64,000 nucleotides of DNA. Origin: Lunularia cruciata (Eukaryota; Streptophyta; Marchantiopsida; Lunulariales; Lunulariaceae). Made by a program: the position numbers and the translations under genes. Positions 47,669 to 60,112 of this stretch are shown here, one piece after another. The stretch's first letter is position 1. Each line of letters begins with the position of its first letter. The DNA lies in contig OX419758.1 in assembly GCA_948567375.1 (NCBI GenBank), forward strand, positions 2,423,001 to 2,487,000. Reading direction: 5' to 3'. The notes beneath the pieces are model-generated. The model was not told the DNA's origin and did no database searches. It saw nothing but the letters and a program-made list of their open reading frames with translations.

Positions 47669-48124
47669 TCAACGGTCCCCACTGTATGCGCACAAGCCAA
47701 AGCTACATTCTTCATCGCAGATCACACCACAAGCACCACAGTTCTGAGGATCGAAGCCCAGGTTGACACATCTGCCAGTGCAACACGCGCGTCTGAACCC
47801 ACAAGTACGACCGCACTGACCACAGTGATTGTCGTTTGCCCTGATATTGACACATCTGTTGAAGCAACAAGTTGGGCCATCTGGTGTTAGCTTCGGGTCT
47901 AAGCATCTCGTCCTGTTCCGCTGGCACTCAGGGAGCCTGCCTCTGTCTACAGTCGCCATGAGACTCCTTCCTCTAGACGATGAAAGGGAGAGCCCCCACC
48001 GTAATCCATGGATTTCAGTTGTGTCTGTATGCGTAACATCCGAGTTGTGCGTCTGCGATGAAACTGAAGCTCCCCAAGCCACAGATAAGAGAAGCCACAA
48101 AGCCGAAGCCATCCTGAACTTCAT
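47669..48124 (-). CDS. STIG1-family secreted cysteine-rich protein A
   Basis: A single-exon gene for 151 residues. The first ATG is at 48122-48124 and the stop TGA at 47669-47671. The upstream in-frame codon at 48145 is TTG and I did not use it. A hydrophobic signal peptide (MASALWLLLSVAWGAS, residues 5-20) predicts secretion. After a 45-residue spacer the STIG1 domain (67-145) has 16 cysteines in the family spacing: C-x6-C-x11-CC-x3-C, repeated CGxCGxxC, and CGACGVICDEEC at the end. An NRT glycosylation sequon lies beside the domain. Known relatives are pistil STIG1 (binds pollen receptor kinases) and Arabidopsis GRI (extracellular ROS/cell-death signalling). The role here is unknown. It is closest to gene B, which lies 3.8 kb away and is divergently transcribed. 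Confidence 0.9.
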   Translation of the reverse strand: MKFRMASALWLLLSVAWGASVSSQTHNSDVTHTDTTEIHGLRWGLSLSSSRGRSLMATVDRGRLPECQRNRTRCLDPKLTPDGPTCCFNRCVNIRANDNHCGQCGRTCGFRRACCTGRCVNLGFDPQNCGACGVICDEECSFGLCAYSGDR

Positions 48125-51100
48125 GTTAAGATTATTTTGCTTCAATATAAATGTGGAAGTCTCTCAAATTCAGTGGACGATCGTGAAAGAAATGCTCAGT
48201 TCAAGACCACTATCAACCTTCAAGAGACGAAAGAAGCAAGTAACTGGTTAAATTCTCGAATCCTAAGTCGAACTTAACCTCAAAGGGTCATATGCATAAC
48301 GGACTAAAACATTAAGTAAGCATAATACTCAATCCAGGTCTGGGACAGTCGATATGTTGTCAGGCTTCAGGTTGCTACTTTTTCATGCAGTAGCACATGC
48401 AGTATCAAGTGCCAGTACTTGTAGGACTTGTAGATTCCAGGCTAAGCACACTGGGCTGTTCCTCACCCAACTGTGTATGAGAAGCCAAGATGAGCGCATC
48501 TTATAGACTTGTGATTTGCTTTAACCGGCATGATTTTCTATTAAAAAAAGTTAGAAACAGTCGATGAAATCATGACTTTGTATCTAGCTTGTACCTGGCA
48601 TTGCATCGTATCTTGCATTACATCGTTTAAATTTCAGCTATTGAAGTAGCAGGATTTACTAGCCACAGCAACAGGCAGAAGCGGGCCTTCGCCCCCTTGC
48701 TCTGGGATAGTCTGGTGCCCGGTCCTTCTGTCAAGGCCTTGGACTGAGCTACTAATTTATCTTGTATGTGGAATCGGACTCCTACTGAATGATCATGACC
48801 AGTTGCAGATCAAATTCTGCACCTAGTCCAGTCGAGATTGAACTAGAACATCTTCTTTACATTATAGATACAAATGCTGGTGGCACCCATCGCATTAACT
48901 TTCACTTCGTGTTCCGTAGAGGCTATTGATCAATTAACAATAGTCACCAGGTATTTATCTGTAACTCTGTCTCTGATAACCTCCAACTGCTAGCCTCTAC
49001 GCTTAGCTTCAGGAAACATGGTCGGGACGTCTGATAAATTTTAGAACCAGCGCTTTTCTCTTGAACCAGTCACTCCAATTGCTGACCCATCGTTAGTCCT
49101 CATTTCTGAATGGGAATTTGCATTTGTCAAGATGGTCTGGATCACAATCCATAGCTTCGATTCGGGGTACACTGGAGTAACTCTGTACTCGCATGCCCGT
49201 AAATACAGAGGCTAATTCTGAGAAAAATCCGTAATTTGCAGCATTGTTGTTTATTAGCATCGTTGGTAATAGATGATTGCTGAACGGATGAACCCAAGAA
49301 TTTCGCCAGATCTGGTAGTAGTTTCCAAATTAACGCTTTTGGAAGACCATAATGCTGGGACAGAGTTGATGTTGATCCTTGCTACTTGTTAAACCGCATT
49401 AGCATTGAAATCTAATTTCGAACATTGATTGTTATATTCAGAACAGAACCGATTACTAGCAGCTCCTACTTCTGCTCCGATATGTAATTGCACAGTGATT
49501 GTTTCGTCCCTTAGAAGCCATTGACGGGAGATATCGGCATCCCTGCATCTATAAGTTGACATATCTACAATGAACCACATCTTGGTACTTACTCGTACTT
49601 CTAATTTTCTGTAAAGAGGCAAGCAAATTCTGATACATTCTCTCTCAATTCAAATCCACATATGACTCCAGTACGCCATTGTGAACCGGAGGTAACCTCA
49701 CTTGATCGTCGCCGAAATTCGAAGCATGAAATGAAATAAAATCTCCTCTTTCATGACTGTCGCTAGAGATGTTAGTCTGAAACTTACGACGTGAATGCAT
49801 TTGATGAGCACAATTCTTCGGAGGTCGATAACCGGACGTTTTCTGGAGCAACTTACTGGCGGCGAGCAAGCACGTTCAACAACATGTCGCATCAGTTGCA
49901 GGTTTGAATCTTCAAGTCTCAGAATTCGTGGAGGTTGTTAACCTGATCATGGAGATATTTCCTTCCAGATATCAGATTCGTGCAGGATGTTACCCTGTAT
50001 CATCATACCTATCAGATTTATAGGTCCGTGGCAGACAATTTGGTATAGATCCAAGAATACTTTGCGAACTGGGGCTCCTTGATGCTTCTGTGAAGACCTC
50101 TGCGTTGTAGTACTTTCTTGAGGTGCTATGTTCCAGGTGCTTCACTCGCCGCCCCCGCATCTTGGATTGTCATTACGGGACAATCAACAGAAATGATTAC
50201 GGCCGACATAAGATTTCAACTTCAAGATGTCATAGTCAACTGTATCTAACCTGCGAGACTTGAATTAGAACATGCGCACGTCCATCTATGCACATCCAAT
50301 GTTGCCAAGATCTTGTCAACTGACGTAATGTGTAAGTGTTACATGAACAACTAGTACTCTTATGATTTAACCTTTACTTTCAAGAGATCATTGTTGACCT
50401 CAAAGTTGATCATCAACTGGAAGACGTCGCCACTCCAAGTACCTATCGCTTGAATGTTGGAGACGCATCCTATGGTGCCTACTCTGATTAAGGTACTGTC
50501 CGGACACTCCGAAGCTAAACCACTAAGGAACTAGAACAATGCGCACAGTTCCTGCGTAATTGGGGAACAAAGTTTAACTCTTAAGACATAAGCTTCTAGG
50601 ATGTTAGAATTGTTATCTTGTTAGGCTCCTCCCTGAGAATAGTACTATTCCTTTCTCTATGATTTTACTGTATCGGACTAACTTCAACTTAGACAAAGAG
50701 ATATTATTATGTGAATCATCTGTCCAGAAGTACATGTAGAGGTGTATAAAACGTGACAACTGTATGTTTAGTGCTCTTGTCATTATATATATCTTAGATT
50801 GAGGAGGCTGTGAGGTTGGAGAGTTTAAAAAATGTGGTCATAAGGTCGTGCAATAAGAGATCACAAACTGCTTACCACGGATTGTAACTTGATGCAGACA
50901 GGAAGACGGGCAAAATGCTCAACTTTGAATGACTCTGGAGGACGAGAGCCTTGTGGTATTCTCTAAATTTTATTGCCTGATATGCACTTCAGCTAACCAT
51001 TTGGAACCCGACTATGTGAAGAGAACCTCTGACAGTGTCAACGCGAGGTGAAGTGACAGGAAGTTTAATCTGCAATCCAATATATACTTCCCAGGCGATT

Positions 51101-51885
51101 TCTATATGTTTGATGCTAGAAGGCCGACTCTAACTATACTAGATATAGACAGCAGCATTTCACAGTATCTAAGAAAACATGAACGGACTTACTGAATTTT
51201 AATTTGTTACAACTAATCCAGAATCATTAATACGACAGCAGAGGACAGAAAGGTAACGTAGGGGCGTGCCACATCGAAGATGGCACCATCGATCGCGAGG
51301 TCAATTATTCTGACCAAGAGTGCATTCAGAGTTTGGCATATCCTAACAGGGACCTGGGTAGTCGAGGTCACGATTCACTGTTTAGCTCGTCTTGTGATTC
51401 TCCTATCCGAAACCTCTGCATGGCAAGTCGGCCTCTGAAAATCCTTCTGAATATCAATGTTATTGGTGTTGACCTCCTTGTTTGTTGTAGATGCAGTTAG
51501 TTAGCGCAGTGCTAGTACGTTTGTATATGTCGTAATCAGAAGTTTTATTGAGTGCAGTAAATTAGTTAGCTTTTACAGCGACAGACCGCTGGAATTCCTA
51601 GAGGACGAGATCGCTTCAGCAACCAGTATGAACCACGATATGATACGCAGTACCATGTCAATATGATGCAAGTATGAATTATTCAAACAATTGGGAATTA
51701 ACTTTTGACCGTGGATCTAGGCCTGGTACTAAAGCTATAAGTTGGGAAGTGATCATCTATGTTCCCCCAACGAAACTGAGAGTGAAGGTTTCAGGAAGCA
51801 ATAGCCTTGGCGTTGAAGGCTTTGAGTTTCAACCCTCTATTGGATACTCTAGTCACGTCTAGACTGCAAAGCTTTAAGTCTAAGC
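48125..51885. other. Intergenic region between divergent STIG1 genes A and B
   Basis: About 3.8 kb with only short frames. It should hold the promoters of both genes, but I see no clear TATA box at a normal distance from either ATG. No transposon signature. Confidence 0.4.
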
Positions 51886-52332
51886 ATGAACTCAACAATG
51901 GCTCGTGTTATGTTGCTCATTGTCTTAGCTGCAGCTTTCACCGCTGTTAACTCAGAGCATAGCTTTGAGGCTGGAGACATAGAGACAGAGAGCAGCCGGA
52001 ATGAAATGCCTGGGCAGGTGATTAGAGGCAGAACTCTCAAGCAAACTCCAATCGCTCCAAATCGAGGCAGGTTCCCCGACTGCGCAAGGAATGTTACTAG
52101 ATGCCTGGATCCCAGATTCACGCCAAGTGGACCAAACTGCTGCCAGGATAGGTGTGTCAATATCAGCTCAGACGACAATAACTGCGGCAGATGTCGACGA
52201 GTATGTGGCTTCCAGAGGACATGCTGCAGTGGCCGTTGTGTGAACCTCCAAGAGGATCCTCAAAACTGTGGAGCTTGCGGTGTGGTCTGCGATGGAGACT
52301 GTAACCTTGGAGTGTGTGACTACGCCAGTTAA
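51886..52332 (+). CDS. STIG1-family secreted cysteine-rich protein B
   Basis: An intronless gene for 148 residues, with ATG at 51886-51888 and a second possible ATG at residue 5. The signal peptide is MARVMLLIVLAAAFTAVNS. A 40-residue acidic/basic spacer follows, including IRGRTLKQ. The STIG1 domain (66-144) has 16 cysteines at the same spacing as gene A, and CLDPRFTPSGPNCC, CCSGRCVNLQEDPQNCGACG and CDGDCNLGVC are diagnostic. The sequons NVT and NIS suggest glycosylation. The protein should act in the apoplast. Genes A and B share CLDPxxTPxGPxCC and GACGVxCD, which marks them as duplicates in inverted orientation. STIG1 relatives are signalling or wall-associated; the partner here is unknown. 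Confidence 0.92.
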   Translation: MNSTMARVMLLIVLAAAFTAVNSEHSFEAGDIETESSRNEMPGQVIRGRTLKQTPIAPNRGRFPDCARNVTRCLDPRFTPSGPNCCQDRCVNISSDDNNCGRCRRVCGFQRTCCSGRCVNLQEDPQNCGACGVVCDGDCNLGVCDYAS

Positions 52333-53335
52333 CTTTACATGCAATTCGTTCGATCCCCCTATTATCTTTTTCTCAAGGTATAATGTCCCGAGCTGATTGA
52401 CATTCAACGTTCCAGCCCGAGAGTTGCCCTTTGCTGAACTCAACTCGGAGAGTGAAACAACAGCATATTTACTAATAGTTTTCAGTTTAAACAAGATCAA
52501 TAATTGCTACGTACATGTTTAAAACTGCGTCTGATATCAGAGAAATCGTCAAAGGTATAGTACAAGGTATGCTTTAAAAAAGGAAGCTCATTCCGATTGC
52601 CCATATGCACAAGGAAGTTTTATTTGCATATTTCAGAGAACGAAATTTCCAAGAGAAAGCAAGTTTCTTTGGGTTTTGGAGATCATCTCGCAGTCTGTAT
52701 ACCGTAATGTTCTTGTTTTAGTCAACCGTCTGAGAATTGGTTTCTTCCACTATTGACATTCTTGATGGAATTTTCACAGATTGCAGAAACATATGAGAAA
52801 AGGATCGAGAGTTTATCATATTTGTCTTCTGAATGAAATTCTGCCGCTCACTTGAAACGTCAACTGCTTGATATGATGAACTTCAATAAACTCCAACTCA
52901 AGTTGGAGAAACTCGCTCTGAATCATAGCACTAGCATAGAGGGCAACTGATATGTTTGGAGTCTACCATCGTAGTTAAGAATACCTACACGGATGGTTTT
53001 GAGAACCATAGAAACTTGGCTTGGTGGAAAGATTTGCATGTTGGTCACTATACGCCGGTAGCAAGGAGATGAGCATCAGAAACAGGGTACAGGTATTTAT
53101 TTAGCTTAATCAGGAGAGTAGACTTTTCAAGCAGCAATCATTCATAATTCATGCAATGACTTAGAGATGTTTGGGAAATAAAGACCCAGGCGGTAAAATC
53201 CTGAAGAATAGAGGGGATTGTGCTTGACATTCAATCTCACTGTTATCAATGTTTCAGCAGATCCTTTAATGCATGCTATTCTACATATTCTAATGAAGTT
53301 TGTACGATGTTCTTGTTTACAAATATTTTGTACTT
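52333..53335. other. No gene seen
   Basis: 3' flank of STIG1 gene B up to the Copia insertion; only short frames. Confidence 0.4.
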
Positions 53336-53777
53336 TGTTAGAGATAAATCACTATATAGGTATCTCTAGTGTAGTTATCTCTAGGTTAGGAAATCTCTTT
53401 AGGGAAAAATGGAGCGCAACCACATTTAGAGTTTAACCAACCACCCCCTTAGCTTCAGCTCCTATGTATATATCCGTGTTCTCGTTGCTTAGGATGCTCA
53501 GTTCTCCTTTAAGGGTCATTCGTAGCACTTTGCACCTTGTTTCATGTGTGTTCTAAGTTGCTTAGCTTCTTTTTAGATGTGTTGTATGTTGCATAACTTT
53601 CAGGTGTCTTTCATGCTTAGCGAGTGAAATTTTGTGTGCTATCTCTAAAGGATCTGAGTGAAAGAGTGGGTTTGTTTATTGATGTGTGCAATAAGGAGAA
53701 TCTACTTTGGTAAGATTTAGGAAGCTGAGTGCTAGAATGCATGATACATCATAAGTCCGAATGACTGAGAATAGACC
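53336..53777 (+). repeat. 5' LTR of the Copia element (shared part)
   Basis: It starts TGTTAGAGATAAATCAC. Similarity to the right copy ends at 53777. If the PBS at 53880 adjoins the LTR as usual, the true end is about 53878. Confidence 0.7.
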
Positions 53778-53879
53778 TTCAAGGTTATGGGTGCAAAGTT
53801 GAGAAATTGTGTGAGTACAATTACATGTCATAGTCTTAAGATGTGCAGTCTGTTATAGACAGTCAGGACTATTTGGACT

Positions 53880-53890
53880 TGGTATTAGAG
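53880..53890 (+). other. Primer binding site-like sequence of the Copia element
   Basis: TGGTATTAGAG is the initiator tRNA-Met complement with one change, as in the composite Gypsy element. Confidence 0.6.
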
Positions 53891-54119
53891 ATACATGATT
53901 CTAATCAATTATAATCTAAGAGAGTAGAGAGATAGTGAAGGACTCTACAATTAGAATATTGGATCCATGATACATAACTCTATCAACTTGTTTGCCATAT
54001 AATTCCATTGGAGTTCCAAAAGTTCTAAAAGAGCTATTGGATGTTCCTCTACTTAGTGCTTCACTATCTCTCTACTGTCTTAGATTATATTGAGTGAAAT
54101 GAACTATCTAAGGAATTCT

Positions 54120-54345
54120 ATCAACTTGTTTGCCACGTAATTCCATCGGAACTCGTTGAAGAAGCAGGATGCAAAAGAGCTATTGGATGTTCTCTACTTA
54201 ATGCTTCTTCAAGGACATGGAAGGACCAGGTGGAAAATTGAATGTATTTGGGAAGAAAACCAACAACAATAAAGCTTGGCATTTCTGCCACGAGAGGAAT
54301 CATATTTCACCTCATTATCCTAAGAAAGGTTATAGGACAGAACAA
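54120..54345 (+). pseudogene. Copia gag remnant
   Basis: Frames around 54160-54240 resemble the end of a Copia Gag (an LLDVLYLM and GHGRTRWKI-like stretch). A knuckle-like WHFCHERNHISPHYPKK follows at 54277-54327. Compared with CxxCxxxxHxxxxC the first Cys is Trp and the last Tyr. It is broken by stops and could not bind RNA as a normal knuckle. Confidence 0.55.
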
Positions 54346-55079
54346 GACGTGATGAAAAAGTGAACGAAATCATATTAGACATAGAGATGCAAACCTGCAA
54401 AGTTAGCATACAGTGGAAAGGACTAAAATGACATGAAGAGTGATGAAGAAGGATACACCATTGAATAGTTAGTTTGGGAAATGATTGCTGAATCATAAAA
54501 GTGCTCAAGTAGTTCAAGATAGTCTTTGAATTTTGGAGCTACTTTGGATTTTACATATGTTTTCTTAGAGAGTTTTCTCATCTCTTCCAATATAATAAGA
54601 CTCCTAAGAGTGACCATTGTGGCCTTGGGATGTTGAATTTGGTGTTAGGAATTGACAAGTTTCCTGTTATCTTTGTGGGAGATATTAAAAGAAGTTTTTG
54701 TAATAGTTATTTGGAGACAAACTCTATAATCCCAACTACACAAAAAAATTAATGTCAATACACCATCTACTTTAACATGGAGTTCTTATTTCAAAACAAT
54801 GGAAAAAAATTATTCTAGGGAAGGAATGCACGTACTTTGGCATGGAGTTGTAGAAGGTAATCTTTTCAAGTTATTGGAAGCTGATTGTCCATATAATGCA
54901 TTAGTTGTAGAGAATAGTAGTGATATCTATCTTTGGCATCTATCTTTGGCATCTATGGTTGGGATATCTATCAGACACAAATAGTTGAGCTTTGGAAAAG
55001 ATAGTTGAAAGTCTAAAGTAGATTCCAAAGGAAAACTTGAATTTTGCAGTGGATGTGCAAAGGAAAGGTGCATAAGGCT

Positions 55080-55800
55080 CCTATCCCCAAGAAATCTTCT
55101 ATATGTCATACATTAAGATGTATGTGGATATATGATTGAGAATTCCCTTAGTGGAGCATCATATTATATCCTTTGTGGATGATTACATGTAGAAGAGCTT
55201 TATCTATTTGATGATGGGCAAAGAAGAAGTGATATAGAAGTTCTAAAAATGGAGTAGCTATGGGTTTGTTGAAAACTAGGAGAGTAAAACACATGGAGGT
55301 AGAGAGTATAAGAATAAGGAGTTTTTGTCTTTTATATCAAAGCAAGGAATTCTTCTTCACTTTATGGCTGGAGATAGTCCAGCCTAGAATGGAGTTGCAC
55401 AAAGGTTGAGTTATATTTTGGTGGATAAAGAATTTGCAATGCTTCAACATGCCAAGCTAGAGAGGTAATTTTGGGGTGAAACTGTCACCATTGCTAATTT
55501 CTTAAGGAATATTAGCTGTACCATTGCTTTACAAGGGAAAAATCCTGAAAAGTGTTGGAGTGAGAAGAAATTGATGTTTCTACACATAGAGTTTTTAGTT
55601 ATCCTGCCTATGGTCATAACCCTAAGGAGCAAAGGAAAAAGTTCATCAAGAAAGTAGAAAGGATGATCTTTGTAAGTTATGAAGAGTGTTTGAAAGGGTA
55701 TCTCAATTTTAATCCTAAGAATGGACAGGTTATCAAAATTTAGGATTTTCTCTTGGATGAGTTGAGGACTTAGCAAGAAAACAATGGTAAAGTGCTAGAG
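55080..55800 (+). pseudogene. Copia integrase remnant
   Basis: Readable parts: IPLVEHHIISFVDDYM (core Asp region), GGREYKNKEFLSFISKQGI (55293-55350, where relatives have DNGGEY, so an Asp is lost), SPA, a stop, NGVAQR (relatives PAQNGVAER) and VDKEFAMLQHAKLER. Together they form the DDE core in Copia spacing. Several stops are present. Integrase joins cDNA to host DNA; this copy is dead. Confidence 0.75.
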
Positions 55801-56279
55801 CTACCTGATTGGGTTGATAAGTCTATCTGTCCAATTTAGAGAGAAAATTATTCAAATCAGTCATCAAAAGATCCATACTTAAACCTAAAGTATCATCTAA
55901 AGAGACCTAGAAGGTGTACAAGAGACGTCCAAAGCAAGTGGTGAATTTTGATTCTAATAGCATACAAGGAAAAGAAGACCCTCAAAAGGTAACCTTTAGG
56001 TGGAGAATCTCTATGTGAATTCCAAAGAGGTAAAGAGATAACATGAAAATTTTAAATGAGAGCCATAAAGATCAATGAGAGTGAGAAAGCTGATTGAAAG
56101 ACCTGGCTTTCCTATTGCCCAAAAGTCACATGTGATCAAAGTAATATGAGGTGAATCTTACATCTGCAATGAGATAGAGGGTGATCACGATACATAATAA
56201 TTTACAACACTAAATGGTAAGATTAATTTGGAGTCAATGGAATTAGAAGTAGCAAGAGAAAAGAAGTCTCTTTAGACCA

Positions 56280-56775
56280 ATGGCACATGGGTACTAGCTG
56301 ATTTACTACCAAGTAGAAAAGCACTTGGTTGTAAATAGGTATTCAAGGTCAAAATTGGAACATGGAACAAGATCTTGAAACAAAAAGCAATACTTGTTAC
56401 AAAGTGGATCAACCAAAAAGCATCCATTGATTATACAAAATCTTTGTGTCTATTGCAAGGTATGGATCTATCTAGATGTAGAAATTGCTACAAAGAGAGT
56501 TTGGGAAGAGAAGCAGATAGATGTAATTACTGCCTTTCTTTATGGTGATTTAAAAATAATCTATATGGATGTCCATATAGGTATGCTGAAGGCAAAGGGA
56601 AATTATATTTGCTTAGGAAGGCAATGCATGGTCTTAAGTAAGTTCCTAGAGCATAGTATGAGAAAAAAATTCATACTTGAAGGAGCGGTGCTTCAAACAA
56701 GCAGATTCTAACATAATTTTCTACTCTAAGGATGATGTTTACATAATAATATATGTGGATGATCTACTTGAGAAA
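56280..56775 (+). pseudogene. Copia reverse transcriptase remnant
   Basis: A stretch at about 56500-56640 resembles QIDVITAFLYGDLK, the RT block with the first catalytic Asp replaced (relatives DVKTAFLNGDL). IIYVDDLLE at 56746-56772 contains the YVDD active site (56752-56763). Stops and a frame shift lie between them. It would have copied element RNA. Confidence 0.75.
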
Positions 56776-57329
56776 TAGAGAATCTATCAATGGAGTGATA
56801 GACTTACTGTGCTTTGTATTTGTAATGACCATCCTTGGTCCAATGAAACTTACTCCGAGGATTAAGGAAACCAAAGTTAGAGAAATAGGTTAGATTTGGC
56901 TCACTTAGCCACACTATGTGAAACCAATACTAAGTATAGGATGATAGAGGCAAAAAATATCTCTTCACCTCTTGATCTAGGATGAATGCATAGTAAAAGC
57001 ATTGGAGGAGACATCAAAAACCATAACAAAAATTTTCAATTACTATATTAGAGTGCTCTTTGTTCTTTGACGTTTATCATGGTTTGTACAAGAATTCATA
57101 CATATTATACATCTTCTAAATACACTAGTAAGCTTATGCAAAAGAAATAGAATGGTGTGAAGAGAATGTTCAAAAAATTGCAAGGCACTCAAGATGTACT
57201 TTTTTAAATAATAAAACCAGGGGAACATACCTTCTACTACTCTAAAAACATATATAAATGCTAGTTGGTGAGATGATTCTGATAATGGCAAATAAACTAG
57301 TGGATAAGTGAACATGCTTAGTGAACAAG

Positions 57330-57660
57330 CAATCAATTGGCATAGTAAACAACAACGATCTATTGCACTATCTACTACAGAGGCAAAATTCATGGTAGCC
57401 TCAAATGCACCACATGAAGTCATATGGAACTAGAGACTTCTTAAGGAGTTGGGATTTGACTAGGAAAATCACACAATTATATAGTGATAATATAGGAAGC
57501 ATAGTGCTTTGTACATCACCCAAGGACTAAGCACATAGAGATTAGAAGAAGGTTTGTAGAAGAGAAAGAGAAAGAAAGTGTTGTGGAGTTAGTTTATTGT
57601 CCAACATAAGAGATGACAGCAGATATGTTTACAAAAATACTAACTAAAAAGAAACACAGG
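57330..57660 (+). pseudogene. Copia RNase H remnant
   Basis: WHSKQQRSIALSTTEAKFMV at 57338-57397 and ASNAPHEVIWN to 57430 match the Copia RNase H signature (W.SK.Q..ALSTTEAEY.A...A..E..W). The rest to the LTR is broken. It lies directly before the right LTR, as in intact Copia elements. Confidence 0.78.
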
Positions 57661-57709
57661 AAATGTATAGTAAACACGGGAATTGGCTTAAACTCTCATT
57701 AAGTGTGAG

Positions 57710-58109
57710 TGTTAGATTTAGATAATTTCTATTTAGGTATCTCTAGGCTAAGAGATCTCTTTAGGGCAAAGTTGGGCACATCCACCCCTAAGCTTCAGCT
57801 CGTGTGTTCTATGTGCTTGGAATGCTCAGTTCTCCTACAAGGGTCATCCCCAAAACCTTGCTCTTTGTTTTAGGTGTGTTCTAAGCTGTTTAGCTTCACT
57901 TCACATCACGTGTGTTCTATCTTGCCTAACTTTCAAGTGTCTTTCGTGCTACTCGAGTAGACTGTTGTGTATCGTCTTTGAAGGATCCTCGTGAGAGAAT
58001 GAGTTAAGTATTGCTGTTTGCAATTAGTAGTGTCTACTCTGGTGAGACTGAGGAACTTGAGTGCTAGGATGTATAATACACCATAAGTCAGAATGATTGA
58101 GAATAAACC
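57710..58109 (+). repeat. 3' LTR of the Copia element (shared part)
   Basis: It starts TGTTAGATTTAGATAATTTC and ends, as far as similarity goes, at agaataaacc. The final segment present in the left copy is missing. Confidence 0.7.
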
Positions 58110-59979
58110 TAACTATATTTTATTCCGAATATAAGCTAACAACAATTCTTCTCATACTTGATTATCAGCCTTCATTAATTTGCATTCCCAACCTTCCAAC
58201 TTTCAAACTTGCTGCAGACAATACACAAAACTGATTTTTAGTTATTCGTCTTGCCGAGCAGTAGAGTCAAACTACTGGGCTGGGACCACACAAAGGACAA
58301 CATAAAACGAGGGACAAGTGGGAACTAAAGCTGTTTGAAGCAAGGGAAGCAAAATTGACTGCATAGGGTAGTAACGATTCCGAACAAGGTCTCATCCACT
58401 GAGATTACCGAAAATCGTATGTGATGCTTTTCTGACACGATGCATGTGGTTCACTTGCCCTGGATCTACTTGGATTGCTGATCAGTCAATTGCAGGGACT
58501 CACCGATGAGCTTTGCATTCCTTCTTGTTTCACTGTAACAGATCCTCGAGAGCTTCCCAGATCTTGAGCCTAGATCTGCAGCCTTCTTCAGGGTAAATAA
58601 ATAGAATTACAAGCAACTAATAGGAAGTTTCTATAACGATGAAGTATATGATCATGAGTTGGCGGGCCGGTGAGGAAATAGTTAGCACCTTTCAGGTATT
58701 CTAGTGAATATAAGATACAGACAGTGATGAACTACAACTGCTACACCTGAGCTAGTTCATTCACACAACTGGACGAATCATGTGAAGTTGTCTTGAAGTT
58801 TATACGGGGATGTCCTTGTGAGCAAGCACATGTACCTTGTCTAGCTAGAGAATATCTTCTTTTGCTACGGAAAATCTGATCTAGCGCTGAACTTGCAAAC
58901 CTAAATTACTTTCTATCATTTCATGTGCTGTAACAGCATGTTTGAAGCAATTGGAGATAGATTTATATAGCAATCTACACATTCAACCTACAAACGGTCA
59001 GAACCTGCTAATGATCGACATCCGAGAGTCTCATGTGAGACTGTACGTATGTTTATTTAGCTTCTAGCTAGGCAGGAAGAAAGTTCAAGAAACCAATTCC
59101 CACGTTTGATCAGAAACGAACTAACTCGAAACCAGTTTGAGATTAAAATGTACACGATACTTAAACCTACAAATCTCACTATAGATACAAATACCTGTGC
59201 TCCACCTAAGAATCGATAATTCATATTTCCGAAGAATGTCGTTCTTGGATGATTGAAGCTTAACAATTACTAGAAACCTCCACTGTCAGAAGGCTTCACG
59301 ACACGTACATGAGGCCCATGGCCATGCTCAACCTTAATGTATACAGGATGTCCTGACGCTCGTGCATACATATGCTTAATCCATAACGAACTCGATCAGG
59401 AAACAAACTTAGTAGGGGACCGACAGGGACATGGCAGAAACATATAGCTATCGGATCCTACTTCATACACTGTAACTGAGCTCAGAGTCTACTATGTGCT
59501 GAACTGGACATTATTTGATTCGTATATATCCAAGCCATTACTGCTAAATGCACAATGATATCCGACTATCGAGTACAAATTTGAGCCAAGTCCCGGAGAT
59601 ACCAATGCTTTACTTATTGAATCTGAATGGGCACTAATGGCCGAACAATGCATACGGTAGCGTATAGTTGGTAACGTGGATCGCGCATCTAATGATGACA
59701 TTCTTTGTGAACATCCAGTGACATATTGACTATCTATCTATCCAAATCTGAGAAGCAAGCCCTATAGCTAATCAGTCTCAGAAAAGTAGGGAACCATTCA
59801 CGAAGTGTTGAAATGGCCCACTATTTGACACCTGCATGACCTGACTAACTTTAGGCTGATGGAGAAGTCTCTACCAAATTTCTCGCGAGGCTGAATCACA
59901 AAGAAGACTATTCACTTGAGATAAACCTTTACCAAAAGTCTAGGCCTGTCCATAGTATACTAGAGTAAGAGTGTGAAAA
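58110..59979. other. No gene seen
   Basis: Unique-looking sequence with short frames only and no recognisable domain, RNA gene or repeat. Confidence 0.4.
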
Positions 59980-60112
59980 AGGCGACCGCGTAGAGAACAC
60001 GAAGGATGGGAAGCCCCCATCAAGCCGTACAAGGGAGAGACGTTAAAAAAAGGTAAAATGGGGCTAGGTCCCAATAGAAATATATGAGAAATCTGCCCCA
60101 CTGCCCTACAGT
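59980..60112 (-). repeat. Short dispersed repeat, copy 5 (inverted, longest)
   Basis: Reverse complement of the family: ggcgaccgcgtagagaacac, gaaggatgggaagcccccat, caagccgtacaagggagaga, A run, aatggggctaggtcccaata, atgagaaatctgcccca. It lies 300 bp beyond the 3' end of STIG1 gene C. Confidence 0.78.

Larger units (their letters stand above)
53336..58109 (+). mobile_element. Decayed Ty1/Copia retrotransposon
   Basis: Two LTR-like copies (53336-53777 and 57710-58109) both start TGTTAGA/TGTTAGAT. They share blocks such as gtatctctaggtt, agatctctttaggg, cttagcttcagctc and atgctcagttctcct. Between them the plus strand has gag knuckle, integrase, RT and RNase H in Copia order (integrase before RT). 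A PBS-like TGGTATTAGAG is at 53880-53890. I could not find a target duplication, and the right LTR seems to lack its last 100 bp. The element separates STIG1 genes B and C. Confidence 0.82.

Noticed and set aside
47660..48251. Plus-strand frames across STIG1 gene A
   Set aside because: They are shadows of the minus-strand gene; the Ser/Thr-rich content is the antisense of Cys/Asn codons.
51849..52500. Minus-strand frames across STIG1 gene B
   Set aside because: Antisense shadows of the plus-strand gene with no features of their own.
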